DNA of 64,000 bases, from assembly GCA_026985075.1 (NCBI GenBank), contig JALSQX010000023.1, forward strand, positions 1 through 64,000. The letters run 5' to 3'. Of this stretch, positions 18,811 to 27,885 are shown one piece after another. Numbering within the stretch: position 1 is the first letter of the stretch; the number at the start of each line of letters is the position of its first letter. The DNA is from Blastocatellia bacterium (GTDB taxonomy: Bacteria; Acidobacteriota; Blastocatellia; HR10; J050). The notes beneath the pieces were generated by a model that saw only the letters and a program-made list of their open reading frames with translations, was not told the origin of the DNA and ran no database searches. The position numbers and the translations under genes were made by a program.

Positions 18811-18896
18811 AAGGGAGATCAGCGCGAGTTGGAGGGGCCAGACCGAAGAGGCTGAAATCGGCATCTGGACCCCCGCTCGCCAGCGATCGTGACACC

Positions 18897-19508
18897 ATGG
18901 GTTCGTCGCCCTTGCTCATCGCTTCTCGCAATCCGGGTAAGGTGGCGGAAGTCAGGGCCTTTCTCGCCGACCTCGATTTTGATCTGCGCGATCTCGGAGC
19001 GTTTCCCGACCTGCCCGATGTCGAAGAAACGGGCGCCAGTTTCGCCGAAAATGCCCTCTTGAAGGCCCGGTTCTACCACCAACGGACGGGGTTATTGACC
19101 GTGGCCGATGATTCCGGATTGGAAGTCGACGCCCTGGGTGGTGAACCCGGTCTTCATTCGGCGCGGTTTGCCGGCCCCCGAGCCACCGATGCTGAGCGCA
19201 TCGCTCGCCTGTTGGAACGCCTCAAAGAGGTCCCCGAGGAGCGCCGCTCGGCCCGATTCGTCTGCGTCGTGGCCCTGGTCGGGAGGGACGGCCTGGAGAA
19301 AACATTCACCGGCATCTGCGAGGGGCGCATTCGCCGAGAGCCGGCCGGGACGAACGGCTTTGGCTATGACCCGATTTTTGAATATCCGCCGTTAGGAAAG
19401 ACATTCGCCGAATTGAGCCGGGAGGAAAAGGCGGCCATCAGCCATCGCGGTCGTGCCCTCCGACAACTCAGGGAGTTCTTGCAGCAGTGGAAGGCCACCG
19501 AGAGGTGA
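18897..19508 (+). CDS. rdgB: XTP/dITP diphosphatase (RdgB/HAM1)
   Basis: House-cleaning nucleotide diphosphatase of 203 residues that hydrolyses XTP, ITP and dITP to monophosphates. The signature ASRNPGKVAEVRAFL starts at about residue 8, followed by ETGASFAENALLKAR, the catalytic-site ADDSGLEVDALGG, GTNGFGYDPIF and ISHRGRAL, all typical. The frame is open from a GTG at 18807 overlapping the EF-G2 stop, but the extra 30 residues are basic and atypical, so the ATG at 18897 is chosen. Confidence 0.93.
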   Translation: MGSSPLLIASRNPGKVAEVRAFLADLDFDLRDLGAFPDLPDVEETGASFAENALLKARFYHQRTGLLTVADDSGLEVDALGGEPGLHSARFAGPRATDAERIARLLERLKEVPEERRSARFVCVVALVGRDGLEKTFTGICEGRIRREPAGTNGFGYDPIFEYPPLGKTFAELSREEKAAISHRGRALRQLREFLQQWKATER

Positions 19509-19761
19509 CCCTGAGCGGTGTTGGAGCAGCCCGGGAGTTCATTCGGCGGGAGAATGAGAGGAAGCGGCCGAGGGGCGGAGCTGGTATCGATGCCTCGCTA
19601 TCTGATCCCGCATCCCTCCATTCCACCAATAATCGCGTCGAAAATCCTCGGAATGGATGACTCGCTCTCTATCCCGCCCGGGAAGATGAGCACGACCTCC
19701 GGGGCCCGGCGTCCACATTTTAATGTCTCAGTATTCGCCATTGCGCCGACGGAGATGAATC

Positions 19762-19791
19762 TTGACAAGGAACTGAGGAGGGCGATACTAT
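19762..19791 (+). promoter_or_regulatory. Sigma-70 promoter of tRNA-Gln
   Basis: A perfect TTGACA (19762-19767) is followed by GATACT at a 16-bp spacing (19784-19789), overlapping TACTAT at an 18-bp spacing (19786-19791). The mature tRNA begins about 16-18 bp later, as expected for a short 5' leader. The 19509-19806 gap holds nothing else I recognise. Confidence 0.7.
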
Positions 19792-19806
19792 TTGACATGT
19801 CAGTGC

Positions 19807-19881
19807 TGGGAGGTCGTTCAACCGGCAGGACAGCGGACTCTGGATCCGCGAATGGGGGTTCGAGTCCCTCCCTCCCAGCCA
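19807..19881 (+). tRNA. tRNA-Gln (anticodon CTG)
   Basis: A 75-nt cloverleaf. The acceptor arms TGGGAGG/CCTCCCA pair perfectly, followed by G and an encoded CCA. The anticodon arm is GCGGA-CTCTGGA-TCCGC, giving CTG and so decoding CAG. The T loop is TTCGAGT. It has its own promoter just upstream and is followed by eight T residues (19883-19890), a likely termination tract. The abnormally long ORFs drawn across this site on either strand are artefacts. Confidence 0.95.
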
Positions 19882-19936
19882 TTTTTTTTGGCGCCCACCG
19901 CGGGTGACACCAATCAGGCGTTCCCGAGCCCATGAC

Positions 19937-20797
19937 ATGATTCGCCGAGCACCCCCAAAGATACGCGCCGAACTGTACGCCCACGTGAATGCGGCGACGG
20001 TGGCCTCGTTGGTGGCCTTCAGATGCCTGACCACGAAGACCATCGTCGTGGAAGGAACCCAATGGTCGTATCTTCGTCTCGGTGGAGGTCCGAAGACCAT
20101 TCTCTTCCTCCACGGGATGGGGGGAGCCTACGACATCTGGTGGCAACAAATTGAGGCGTTGAAGGATCGGTTTGTGATCATCTCGGCCACCTATCCGCCC
20201 CTTTCTTCGCTGAGAGCGCTCGGGCGCGGGCTGCTCGGCATCCTCGACCAGGAACAAATCTCCAGGGTTCATCTGGTAGGAAGCTCGCTCGGAGGGTACC
20301 TGGCTCAATACCTCATGGCCGAAGCTCCCGGGCTCATCGAGAAGGTCATATTGGGGAATACCTTTCCCCCTAATGATCTCATCGCCAGGAAGACGAGAAT
20401 TCAAGGGACTCTCCTGCCCCTGACCCCTGAGTCGATGATCATGGCTCGATTCAGAAAGACCATACTCACCGAGATTTATCCCGCCTCGAATTTCTCCGAA
20501 CTGGTGAAGGCGTACCTTCTGGAGCAATCCTACGGCTTGATGACCAAAGCTCAATTCGTCGCCCGCTATCGATGCGTCATTGACCGGTTCGCACCACCGA
20601 AATTGGATGAGCTGGGGATTGACGCCCTGATCATCGAATCGACGAACGATCCGCTCGTCGTCGAGGAGTTGCGGGAGAAATTGAAGGCGACGTATCCGTC
20701 GGCTCGGGTTCACACATTCCCGGATGGAGGACACTTCCCCTATTTGAGTCATCCCGGCGAGTATACTGCGCTGATCGAGGGATTTCTTGTCCGGTAG
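19937..20797 (+). CDS. Alpha/beta hydrolase
   Basis: Hydrolase-fold protein of 286 residues. It has the oxyanion region LFLHGMGGAYDIWWQQ, a nucleophile elbow GSSLGG (near residue 115), a late acid region (LIIESTNDPLV) and a histidine in DGGHFPYL, forming a normal Ser-Asp-His triad. The overall pattern (long N-terminus, nucleophile inside LVGSSLGGYLAQYLM) recalls the maspardin/SPG21-like group, but the substrate is not known. A GTG at 19904 would add 11 residues and overlap the region after tRNA-Gln, so ATG at 19937 is preferred. It is monocistronic, convergent with the GH106-like gene. Confidence 0.82.
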   Translation: MIRRAPPKIRAELYAHVNAATVASLVAFRCLTTKTIVVEGTQWSYLRLGGGPKTILFLHGMGGAYDIWWQQIEALKDRFVIISATYPPLSSLRALGRGLLGILDQEQISRVHLVGSSLGGYLAQYLMAEAPGLIEKVILGNTFPPNDLIARKTRIQGTLLPLTPESMIMARFRKTILTEIYPASNFSELVKAYLLEQSYGLMTKAQFVARYRCVIDRFAPPKLDELGIDALIIESTNDPLVVEELREKLKATYPSARVHTFPDGGHFPYLSHPGEYTALIEGFLVR

Positions 20798-20928
20798 GTC
20801 TTCGTTTCATTTCGAGTCAACCTCCAGGCCAGGGCGAGAATGTCAGTGTCAGTAAAGCAATCTTGAAGCCAGGACGGATATCCCCCCATCATCTCATCAG
20901 CCGATTTGAGAGAGAGATTGGGGAGTAA

Positions 20929-23900
20929 TCAGAACAACTGAACGCGCTTGTAAAACACTAACCTGACTGGACCGACCAATCCCGACGGAAGCAATCGAGG
21001 GCGTTTTTTGATCTGTGCATAATGACGATCACCTGCTAGGGCATCACCAAGGAGCCGATTGCGCAATGTGGTAGTGACAACAACCTCCAACCGGTTTGCT
21101 CCTGGGTGAAGAAAGCCGGTCACATCCGCGCAGTATGGTCGGAGCAGGAGAGTCGTCACTTCCTGACCGTTGATGCGAATGGTGGCCACATCGTGGAGTT
21201 GACCAAGATCGAGTTCAACCCCGAGGTTTTTTTGGAAATACCCCGAATCCAGAGTGAAGTCAATGGCATAGTAGCCTTTTCCGGAAAAATACTTCAAGGC
21301 GTCAAGCTCTGTCCAGTCTCTGAGTTTCTCCAGCGTCATGGTGATGATCTGCCGTTGACCGCGCCGGTCTCGTCCGATCGCTTTCAAATGCCAGGCTCCC
21401 TCAATGTGCCGTGGGGCGGGGATCTCGCCGGGCCGGATGACTATGTTTTTTTCTCTGCCGGAACTGAGCACCGTTCGATAGGTGCCCGCCATATAAGCTA
21501 TACCCACCAGTTTCTTCCCTTCTCTACGAACCGCACTCAGTTGGGATTGGACGATGTGCGGATGACGCCTTCCGCGACCAAAGCCGATGAGGATAGATTG
21601 ATAGGGCTTCAATTGCAGGCTCATTGAGATGCCCTCGGGGCTCACTCGGTATTGGGGAGCAGGGGTGATGTGCCCATCCCAGGGATTCCAGATCTCTGGC
21701 ACACGCTGTGCTTCAGGGAATGTCACCTCCACCGTGTGCCGCTCACCGGTTGCATTATGCAGAAAGTAAAAATCAATCCCGCCCGCTTTCACGTGAAGAA
21801 AGCCGATACCATGCATCTGTCGAGCGAACCGGATGGTTGGGGGAATTCCCAATCCATTCTCTCGATCACCGAGGAGCCGAACGGCCTCACGAACACCCTT
21901 AACAAATAAAGTACGACCTACGCGGAGATGCGGTCCCTGGACAATAGTCGAAAGTGGCCGACCGCCAAACAGATCGCGAATGAGCTCTCGAATTCGTTTC
22001 CCTCTCTCTTCATAGTTGAGAAACCCGACTTCTTCGGTAGGCACCACCTCGACCAAAAGAATCGGTAGGCCAGCACGGGCGAAGGCATGTAATTTCTCAA
22101 CCACGGCGAGATTCAATCGCCGCTCGCCTACAAGGAGGAGAGCGCGGTATCGCCGGCCAGGCATAACGAGCTGGTGGTTGTGTACATGAGCATCATGCAG
22201 GAGCGCATACTCGTTAATATAATCGAAGTCGTAACCGCGCTCCCGGAGCGCGGTGACAATTTCCGGATTTTGTCCGCGGACTCTCGCTCGGTTGGGATAG
22301 TCGAGTAGATGCGAATACACGGCTACGGGGGCGACGGTGCGCCCGTTTTGAAAGATGAATTGGAGTCGCGTGAAATAGGCGTTGAGCAGCGGGAAATGCT
22401 CCCAAAAAGGGGTATGGGGGCCGAAATGGGAAGAAGCCGAAAACGGAACGTGCGGAGATGAAAACGGATACCAACCCGGTTCCGGAGGGTTCATATACTG
22501 GTAGGGCATTCCATGCATGATGATTTCATTAATGCCCGCGGTGAACAGCTCGTCGCCTCGAATCTTCATCATCTCCGGCGTCGTCTCATAATCCCCAGGA
22601 ATCCTGACAAAACTCTCGTTCGAGACGAGCCGGCGTCCATAGAGGTGCGCTCCCGATGAAATGAATTTCAAAAAGTCATAGCGCCCCCAGTCGTATAAGT
22701 CCTCGCTCTCCGGGATGTCGGCCAGCCCGGCAACCCTGAGCACGTCGGCCGGAGCCCCATAGGGTTGGAGCCGCGCGAGGAGGCCGTTATGGTGGGCCCA
22801 GGTGATCAATGGAATGAAGAACCGCTCGATCCAGAGATCCGACACCGTTTGCCAGTAGTCATGGCGAACGCGATCACCGATACCAGGCGCATCATAAAGC
22901 GGCTTCGTCTGGTAACTGCCGTAGGGCTCTGCCACGCCTGGTTTTCGCAACAAGGGGAGGAAGGGTTTCAAATCGTAACCTCGCCGAAGGCGAAACTGTT
23001 GGAGGAAGTCGTCCGACCAAAACAGATAAGAAGTGACCTCCAGGCTGTCACAGAATATAGCCCGCAGTCCTTTCCCCAACTCCTCGTTGAGGTAGGATTT
23101 CAACCTCCCTCCAACCCATCGAAGGTAAAACGATATCGCCCTGCGATCCATGTGGTTTACAACCAACTGCTCTCCTTCGCCCGCACCACCAAGTACACGC
23201 TGACCAGTAGGGCGTTGAACGAATGTGAGCAGTTGCCAGGTTCCCGGTGGTACCTTCCACCTCAACCTTCTCGGTGGCGTCACCCGGTCCGTCAGGTCGA
23301 TGATGGAATCCATCTCTAGCCGACCGGACTCCCTGACCACTTGCCGCGGTGGGATGAGCGAGGGCGGTTCTGTTGGAGCTCTCTCTACCACTGGCGAAGA
23401 TCCTTTGACGGCCAGCACGGCGATGATTTTTTCCAGCTCGACCATTCTCCTTTTCAAGGCCCTCGACGAAGGGCGTGCCAGACCTAAGACGACCATGTGT
23501 CGTTCGCGATCGGCCGGTGGAGGCCATGGGACGGGCCCGTCATAAAACCGGGGTCCACGGAGGCTGACACCAGCCATGATCAACTCGACTTCTGAAAGTT
23601 CCGGTGGAACGAATGCCCCCCCGAAAGGCCAACCAGAACCAAACGTCAAATCCATCACACATCCTCTCCGATAGGCTTCCTGTACGGCGTGCATGAGATG
23701 GGCATACCATGTCGGGGTGAAGATGTCATTGACGCGGTGGCGCTGATCAGGCGGCATAACGAAAGGGAGTCCGAAGGTGAACGATTGAATCTCTCCTCCA
23801 TAGAATCCGGCAGCATCGAGTGCTCGGATCTCGCGAGAGACCTCATCGTCGGTCACATCTCCGCCCGGCCACCACCACCGCATGAGAGGGCGAGCTGACT

Positions 23901-24057
23901 TGGGAGGATGGACGAAACCATCCCGTAATTGAGCCTCCGAGATACTCTTGGTCGCACCACTGTGTCCCACCCACTCAGTATTTGCTGTGACCAGCCAAGT
24001 CAACACCAGGATCATGGACACGCCGATAAGTCGGCGATGAGAGACCCGTAGCCTCAT
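20929..24057 (-). CDS. Secreted GH106-like alpha-L-rhamnosidase
   Basis: Large exported glycoside hydrolase of 1042 residues. A signal peptide (RRLIGVSMILVLTWLVTA) is followed by the opening typical of GH106 proteins: PPKSARPLMRWWWPGGDVTD, then EIRALDAAGFYGGEIQSF. A long barrel-like region (for example GKGLRAIFCDSLEV and DIPESEDLYDWGRYDF) and a C-terminal galactose-binding-like beta domain (LGVELDLGQLHDVATIRING) follow. GH106 enzymes release terminal L-rhamnose; I assign the family by pattern, not by a verified catalytic pair. An in-frame ATG at 24111 would add 18 residues before the signal peptide, and the chosen start has GAGGA about 10 nt upstream. It is the last gene of the minus-strand catabolic cluster, which also has a RhaT-like carrier. 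Confidence 0.75.
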   Translation of the reverse strand: MRLRVSHRRLIGVSMILVLTWLVTANTEWVGHSGATKSISEAQLRDGFVHPPKSARPLMRWWWPGGDVTDDEVSREIRALDAAGFYGGEIQSFTFGLPFVMPPDQRHRVNDIFTPTWYAHLMHAVQEAYRRGCVMDLTFGSGWPFGGAFVPPELSEVELIMAGVSLRGPRFYDGPVPWPPPADRERHMVVLGLARPSSRALKRRMVELEKIIAVLAVKGSSPVVERAPTEPPSLIPPRQVVRESGRLEMDSIIDLTDRVTPPRRLRWKVPPGTWQLLTFVQRPTGQRVLGGAGEGEQLVVNHMDRRAISFYLRWVGGRLKSYLNEELGKGLRAIFCDSLEVTSYLFWSDDFLQQFRLRRGYDLKPFLPLLRKPGVAEPYGSYQTKPLYDAPGIGDRVRHDYWQTVSDLWIERFFIPLITWAHHNGLLARLQPYGAPADVLRVAGLADIPESEDLYDWGRYDFLKFISSGAHLYGRRLVSNESFVRIPGDYETTPEMMKIRGDELFTAGINEIIMHGMPYQYMNPPEPGWYPFSSPHVPFSASSHFGPHTPFWEHFPLLNAYFTRLQFIFQNGRTVAPVAVYSHLLDYPNRARVRGQNPEIVTALRERGYDFDYINEYALLHDAHVHNHQLVMPGRRYRALLLVGERRLNLAVVEKLHAFARAGLPILLVEVVPTEEVGFLNYEERGKRIRELIRDLFGGRPLSTIVQGPHLRVGRTLFVKGVREAVRLLGDRENGLGIPPTIRFARQMHGIGFLHVKAGGIDFYFLHNATGERHTVEVTFPEAQRVPEIWNPWDGHITPAPQYRVSPEGISMSLQLKPYQSILIGFGRGRRHPHIVQSQLSAVRREGKKLVGIAYMAGTYRTVLSSGREKNIVIRPGEIPAPRHIEGAWHLKAIGRDRRGQRQIITMTLEKLRDWTELDALKYFSGKGYYAIDFTLDSGYFQKNLGVELDLGQLHDVATIRINGQEVTTLLLRPYCADVTGFLHPGANRLEVVVTTTLRNRLLGDALAGDRHYAQIKKRPRLLPSGLVGPVRLVFYKRVQLF

Positions 24058-24144
24058 GGACGGGCTGTCCTCACTCTTATTGAACGATTGAGAGTCTCCC
24101 ACAGACCTCATCCAGCATGATCCTCGTTCAGGGTCGAGAGTTCG

Positions 24145-24906
24145 TCACTGGGCCGTGTACCCGCCATCCACCATGAGATGCGTACCCGTGATGAACGACG
24201 CCTCATCAGAAGCCAGAAAGAGGATAGCATAGGCCACCTCACGGGGTTCGCCAACTCGGTTGAGCAAGTGCTTGGAGGCTTCTTCGGCCAATAGCTGCTC
24301 CAGAGAGAGGCCCTGTTGCTCCACCGGGTTCTTGAGCGCCGGCGTCAGGATCGTTCCCGGACAGACGCAGTTGACTCGGATGTTGAACGGAGCCAAGTCC
24401 ATGGCCATATTTCGCGTCATCTGAAGGATGGCCGCCTTCGTGACGCTGTAGGTGATGAATTCCGGCTGAGCGATGAAACTGGAAATCGAGCCCAGGTTGA
24501 CGATGGCCCCTTTGCCCTGCTTCTTCATTTCTTCGGCGGCATATTTACTGCACAGCGCTGTGCCCACGACGTTGACTGCCAGCGATCGTTGCCAATCCTC
24601 CACCGTTGCCTCCAGCCCTTTTAGGACGAAGACGGCCGCATTGTTCACCAGGATATCTATCTTGCCAAACGCGCGGACAGCCTCATCTGAGATTCGCCTC
24701 GCCTCTTCTTCCTTGGAGATGTCAGCATTGACAAAGACGGCATCGCCACCGTGATCTGTGATGAGCGAGGTGGTTCTTTCACCCGCCTCACGATTGATAT
24801 CCACTACTACTACTTTCGCCCCTTCCTCGGCAAAGAGCAAGGCCGTGGCTCGCCCTATCCCTGAGCCGCTCCCGGTGATAATGGCGACTTTCTCTTTTAA
24901 TCGCAT
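24145..24906 (-). CDS. Short-chain dehydrogenase/reductase (SDR)
   Basis: Classical SDR oxidoreductase of 254 residues. It has the NAD(P)-binding TGSGSGIGRA (11-20), NNAA near 88-91, catalytic Ser near 140, YSVTK with Tyr153 and Lys157, and the end VDGGYTAQ. Asp36 (VVVVDIN) at the end of beta-2 favours NAD(H) over NADP(H). The start follows a strong AAGGAGAGG; an upstream in-frame codon at 24927 is less convincing. It lies between the metallo-beta-lactamase-fold gene and the GH106-like gene. By context it may oxidise the sugar or its product (for example an L-rhamnose-1-dehydrogenase-like step), but the sequence alone does not show substrate. Confidence 0.9.
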   Translation of the reverse strand: MRLKEKVAIITGSGSGIGRATALLFAEEGAKVVVVDINREAGERTTSLITDHGGDAVFVNADISKEEEARRISDEAVRAFGKIDILVNNAAVFVLKGLEATVEDWQRSLAVNVVGTALCSKYAAEEMKKQGKGAIVNLGSISSFIAQPEFITYSVTKAAILQMTRNMAMDLAPFNIRVNCVCPGTILTPALKNPVEQQGLSLEQLLAEEASKHLLNRVGEPREVAYAILFLASDEASFITGTHLMVDGGYTAQ

Positions 24907-24930
24907 CGTCCTCTCCTTGTTCCTCAATAT

Positions 24931-25704
24931 TCAGGCAATCTTCCCACTGGGATATCTCACGAGAACTTCGGGATCGTAAAGTGGCAGGAGTATATCAGCC
25001 TCGCGCCGTAGACGCTCATAGGTACGAAAACATTCCTCCATACTTTCCAGTATCCCCAATGGGTGCATCTCCTCGACATTACCGTATTTGAAAAAACAGT
25101 CAGAGGCAATGACTGTGCCCCTGGCCGTTTTAATCACATAAGCCATCGAAGAACGATGGTGAACACCCGCCCAAAAGGCAGTCAGTCCCGGCAAGATCTC
25201 ATCTTCGTCGTCGAGCAGCCTCAATTTATCGGGAGCCTCCAATTCTAAATAAGCGAGGACATCATCTGGGATTCGCAACTGCCGAGGGATGTGCATGGGA
25301 TATTTCGGGGCGTGAAAATCTTCGATCCACCCACGCTTGGAAAGGCAGATCTGCGCCCGTCGAAACAGTGGGATATTAGCCGTCGCGTAGGCCTGAAGAG
25401 GGGTGATCAGCACATAGTCCACATCCTCCGGCGTGAGGCCGAGGGTAGTCAGTGCCGCTTCCGGCCGCTCTTCTTCTTTCCGAATCATCTGGCAGCGCTC
25501 GCCGGCGAAATGGTGCCATACTTCGTTAAGCGCTGTGAGATCCGCTGGGGGTCCAGTATTGATGACGGCTATTTTGTCTCGGCCTCGAATGACGACCATG
25601 TAAAAATACAATGTCTCCCAGCTGTCCCAATGACTCATCCAGTAAACCTCTGGTCCGGGAACATCACACTGTCCCAACTTGAGAACGTGTACCTCGTAGA
25701 TCAT
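24931..25704 (-). CDS. Metallo-beta-lactamase-fold protein lacking the HxHxDH motif
   Basis: Protein of 257 residues resembling the N-acyl-homoserine-lactonase branch of the metallo-beta-lactamase fold: VINTGPPAD (48-56), then VDYVLITPLQAYATANIPLF, then GVHHRSSMAYVI and VIASDCFFKYGN. The zinc motif expected after VLIT (HxHxDH) is replaced by PLQAYA, around residues 102-107, while His182/His183 and Asp202 of the later ligand sites remain. A normal two-zinc site therefore cannot form; it may bind one metal, work differently or be regulatory. It starts after a 400-bp non-coding gap and is followed by the SDR gene 24 bp later. Confidence 0.7.
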   Translation of the reverse strand: MIYEVHVLKLGQCDVPGPEVYWMSHWDSWETLYFYMVVIRGRDKIAVINTGPPADLTALNEVWHHFAGERCQMIRKEEERPEAALTTLGLTPEDVDYVLITPLQAYATANIPLFRRAQICLSKRGWIEDFHAPKYPMHIPRQLRIPDDVLAYLELEAPDKLRLLDDEDEILPGLTAFWAGVHHRSSMAYVIKTARGTVIASDCFFKYGNVEEMHPLGILESMEECFRTYERLRREADILLPLYDPEVLVRYPSGKIA

Positions 25705-26104
25705 CAGTCAACCCTCCAGAACAATCCTGTCACGACCTAAAGAAATAGTCGTAGATATTCAAAAACACAATGCGGCATGTGATGAACCTGACGGCTCTGT
25801 GTTCGAGCAATTTCATCATCTGTATGCGCCCACGGGCGTTTTTCCTCTTCACTTTTCGGCTTGAGTCGCGCATCGGTGAGCACGGACAAGTGCAGCGTGA
25901 GAGCCGTCCTCATCGATCCTCATACGCTCATCCTTGGTCTGCTGACCCCTCCTTGTACCATTCCCAGAGCCCGTTTATGAGACAAGGGGAGTTTCTCACC
26001 AGTGAGGAACTCCCGTTCCGTGACTGCGGCACAGGCATCTCGCCTGCGATTTTTATGTGGCGTGCACGAGCACATGGCCGTTCCCCCCGTCGGCACCAAC
26101 AAGA
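25705..26104. other. Intergenic region between the CstA-like and MBL-fold genes
   Basis: A 400-bp gap inside an otherwise tightly packed minus-strand cluster. It contains the two hairpins listed separately (25987-26014 and 26032-26046). The AT-rich stretch 25740-25775 just upstream of the MBL-fold gene might hold a promoter, but no convincing pair of hexamers is seen. No ORF here looks like a gene. Confidence 0.6.
25987..26014 (-). terminator. Strong hairpin downstream of the CstA-like gene (terminator or processing site)
   Basis: 13-bp arms GGGAGTTTCTCAC/GTGAGGAACTCCC with one T-G wobble and a 2-nt centre. There is no T-tract on either side, so it is not a standard intrinsic terminator. A smaller CAGGC/GCCTG hairpin lies at 26032-26046. 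Together they may end or attenuate the cstA transcript before the MBL-fold/SDR/GH106 genes. Confidence 0.45.
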
Positions 26105-27859
26105 TCAATCGCTCCGTCCTTGGGGAGCGGATGGTATTCCAGCAGCCACCGCCCCTCTCAAGCCAAAGAAATGGCGTGCCGTCATGATTATCACGCCTAA
26201 AGCCAGCAAGAGTAACAGGACATCCGCCAGAGTGAGGATCCAGTTCTCCTCTTCCACGTATCGCCCGAGTAAAGAAATCAGCGAGGCGAGTGTCGTCACA
26301 GTCATGAATGCGGCGGGCAGGGCGACGAACCAGATCTTCCGCGCTTGCTGAAGGAGCCAAGCAGTCACGGCGATGAGCGTGAAGGCGGCTAACAGTTGGT
26401 TCGCCGAACCAAAGAGAGGCCAGATGACCCTGTAACCATTACGGAAACCCAACCCGACAATCAGACCGATAGCCAGGGCGGTGTTGACCCCCCGACTCTT
26501 CAGCAACGGTGGCACCATGACCAGCGTGGCGGCCCACAACTCTTCGAACAAGTAGCGCGTGAACCGCACCGTCGTGTCCAATGTCGTGATCAAGAACCCT
26601 TCCAGCATCAGAATGCCGAAAATCGTTCCATAAACCGTCGGAATGCCCACGTGATGCAACGTCTTTCCCACGCCCAAGGCGAATGCCAGTGGTGCATTCC
26701 CTTCACTCCATACGACTGTTTTGTATTCGGTGAATCCTAACCCAGCAACAATTGTAGTCACGCAAATTGCCAATAGAGCTTCTAATAGCATGCCCCCATA
26801 TCCGATGAGAAGAGCGTGTTTCTCGGAAGAGATCTGCTTGGAGGTCGTCCCACTGGCGATGAGCGCATGTCCACCTGAACACGCGCCACAGGCAACGGTG
26901 ACAAACAAAAAAGGCCACATCCAACCGAGAGCGGCAATACTCTCGGCGTTGAGATTGAATGCGGGGACGTCAGCCCGAACGCCAACGGCGCCACCGCCAA
27001 TGATGCCCATCACCATGGCCAGGAGACCGATATAGAGCAGGTGAACGTTGATGAAATCACGTGGCTGTAGGATAATCCACACCGGTACCCAGGAGGCGAA
27101 AAACGTATAAGCGCCAATGATGCCCATCCACGTGATGGGAGGCAACGAGATGGGATACCCCAGTCCAACACCCACTGATCCGGCGCATAGGACCAGCGCC
27201 AGCAGGCTCATCACCCAGACCCTCACACCTCGTTTGTAGAGCAAATAGCCCACTCCCGGCGCAAGCAGCGTGATCATCACGACCGAAGTTGCCGCCATAC
27301 CGCCGATCTGGGCGTAGGGATGCCCATCTCGTACCACCGTTTTGATGAGCGTCTGATCGGAGGGGAGGCCCAGACCGTCAAGAGGGTAGAGCGAGGTCAA
27401 GGCCATAGCCGTCAGTTGAAAGAAGGCGGCCGAGACGAGGACAGCAAACAGGATGGCAAATGAGACGAAGAAAATGAAGCTGCTGGTCCCCAGCGTTCTC
27501 CGGGCGACCTCAGCGATCGACCGACCCCCTTCTCGCAGGCTCACAAACAGGGCCATGAAGTCATGTACAGCGCCAATGAAAATGACACCCAGGATGATCC
27601 ACAGCCAGGTGGGCAGATAGCCGTAAACCATCGCCAATGTCGGTCCCACGATGGGTCCGGCAGCAGCGATCGAGGCGAAGTGATGACTGAACACCACCGG
27701 TCCTTTGGCTGGCACATAGTCTACGCCATCATTGATGCTCAGGGCCGGCGTTGGAATTTCCGCGTTGACCCCAACCAATCTGGCCAAGTAGCGGCCATAA
27801 AACCGGTACCCCATGAGCAGCGCCAAACCCGAAACTGCCATGAATGCGCCGATATTCAT
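26105..27859 (-). CDS. cstA: Carbon starvation protein CstA-type transporter
   Basis: Polytopic transporter of 584 residues. CstA-family markers are present: VFSHHFASIAAAGPIVGPTL near residues 54-73, ACGACSGGHALIASGTTSKQ and GSANQLLAA. CstA proteins import peptides or pyruvate in enterobacteria, and many paralogues are uncharacterised. The start at 27859 lies 26 bp after the KARI-like stop. In this cluster it could carry a small organic acid product or a peptide substrate. The membrane topology (about 16 hydrophobic stretches) is that of the full-length family. Confidence 0.9.
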   Translation of the reverse strand: MNIGAFMAVSGLALLMGYRFYGRYLARLVGVNAEIPTPALSINDGVDYVPAKGPVVFSHHFASIAAAGPIVGPTLAMVYGYLPTWLWIILGVIFIGAVHDFMALFVSLREGGRSIAEVARRTLGTSSFIFFVSFAILFAVLVSAAFFQLTAMALTSLYPLDGLGLPSDQTLIKTVVRDGHPYAQIGGMAATSVVMITLLAPGVGYLLYKRGVRVWVMSLLALVLCAGSVGVGLGYPISLPPITWMGIIGAYTFFASWVPVWIILQPRDFINVHLLYIGLLAMVMGIIGGGAVGVRADVPAFNLNAESIAALGWMWPFLFVTVACGACSGGHALIASGTTSKQISSEKHALLIGYGGMLLEALLAICVTTIVAGLGFTEYKTVVWSEGNAPLAFALGVGKTLHHVGIPTVYGTIFGILMLEGFLITTLDTTVRFTRYLFEELWAATLVMVPPLLKSRGVNTALAIGLIVGLGFRNGYRVIWPLFGSANQLLAAFTLIAVTAWLLQQARKIWFVALPAAFMTVTTLASLISLLGRYVEEENWILTLADVLLLLLALGVIIMTARHFFGLRGAVAAGIPSAPQGRSD

Positions 27860-27885
27860 TGGCTCGCAGCTCGTGAATGGATGAG

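Noticed and set aside
19598-20752. Minus-strand ORF of about 384 residues
   Set aside because: It crosses tRNA-Gln and opposes the alpha/beta hydrolase, which has a full catalytic triad.
25770-26360. Plus- and minus-strand ORFs of 146-193 residues near 25.8-26.4 kb
   Set aside because: They partly overlap cstA and contain no recognisable pattern; hairpins occupy the intergenic part.
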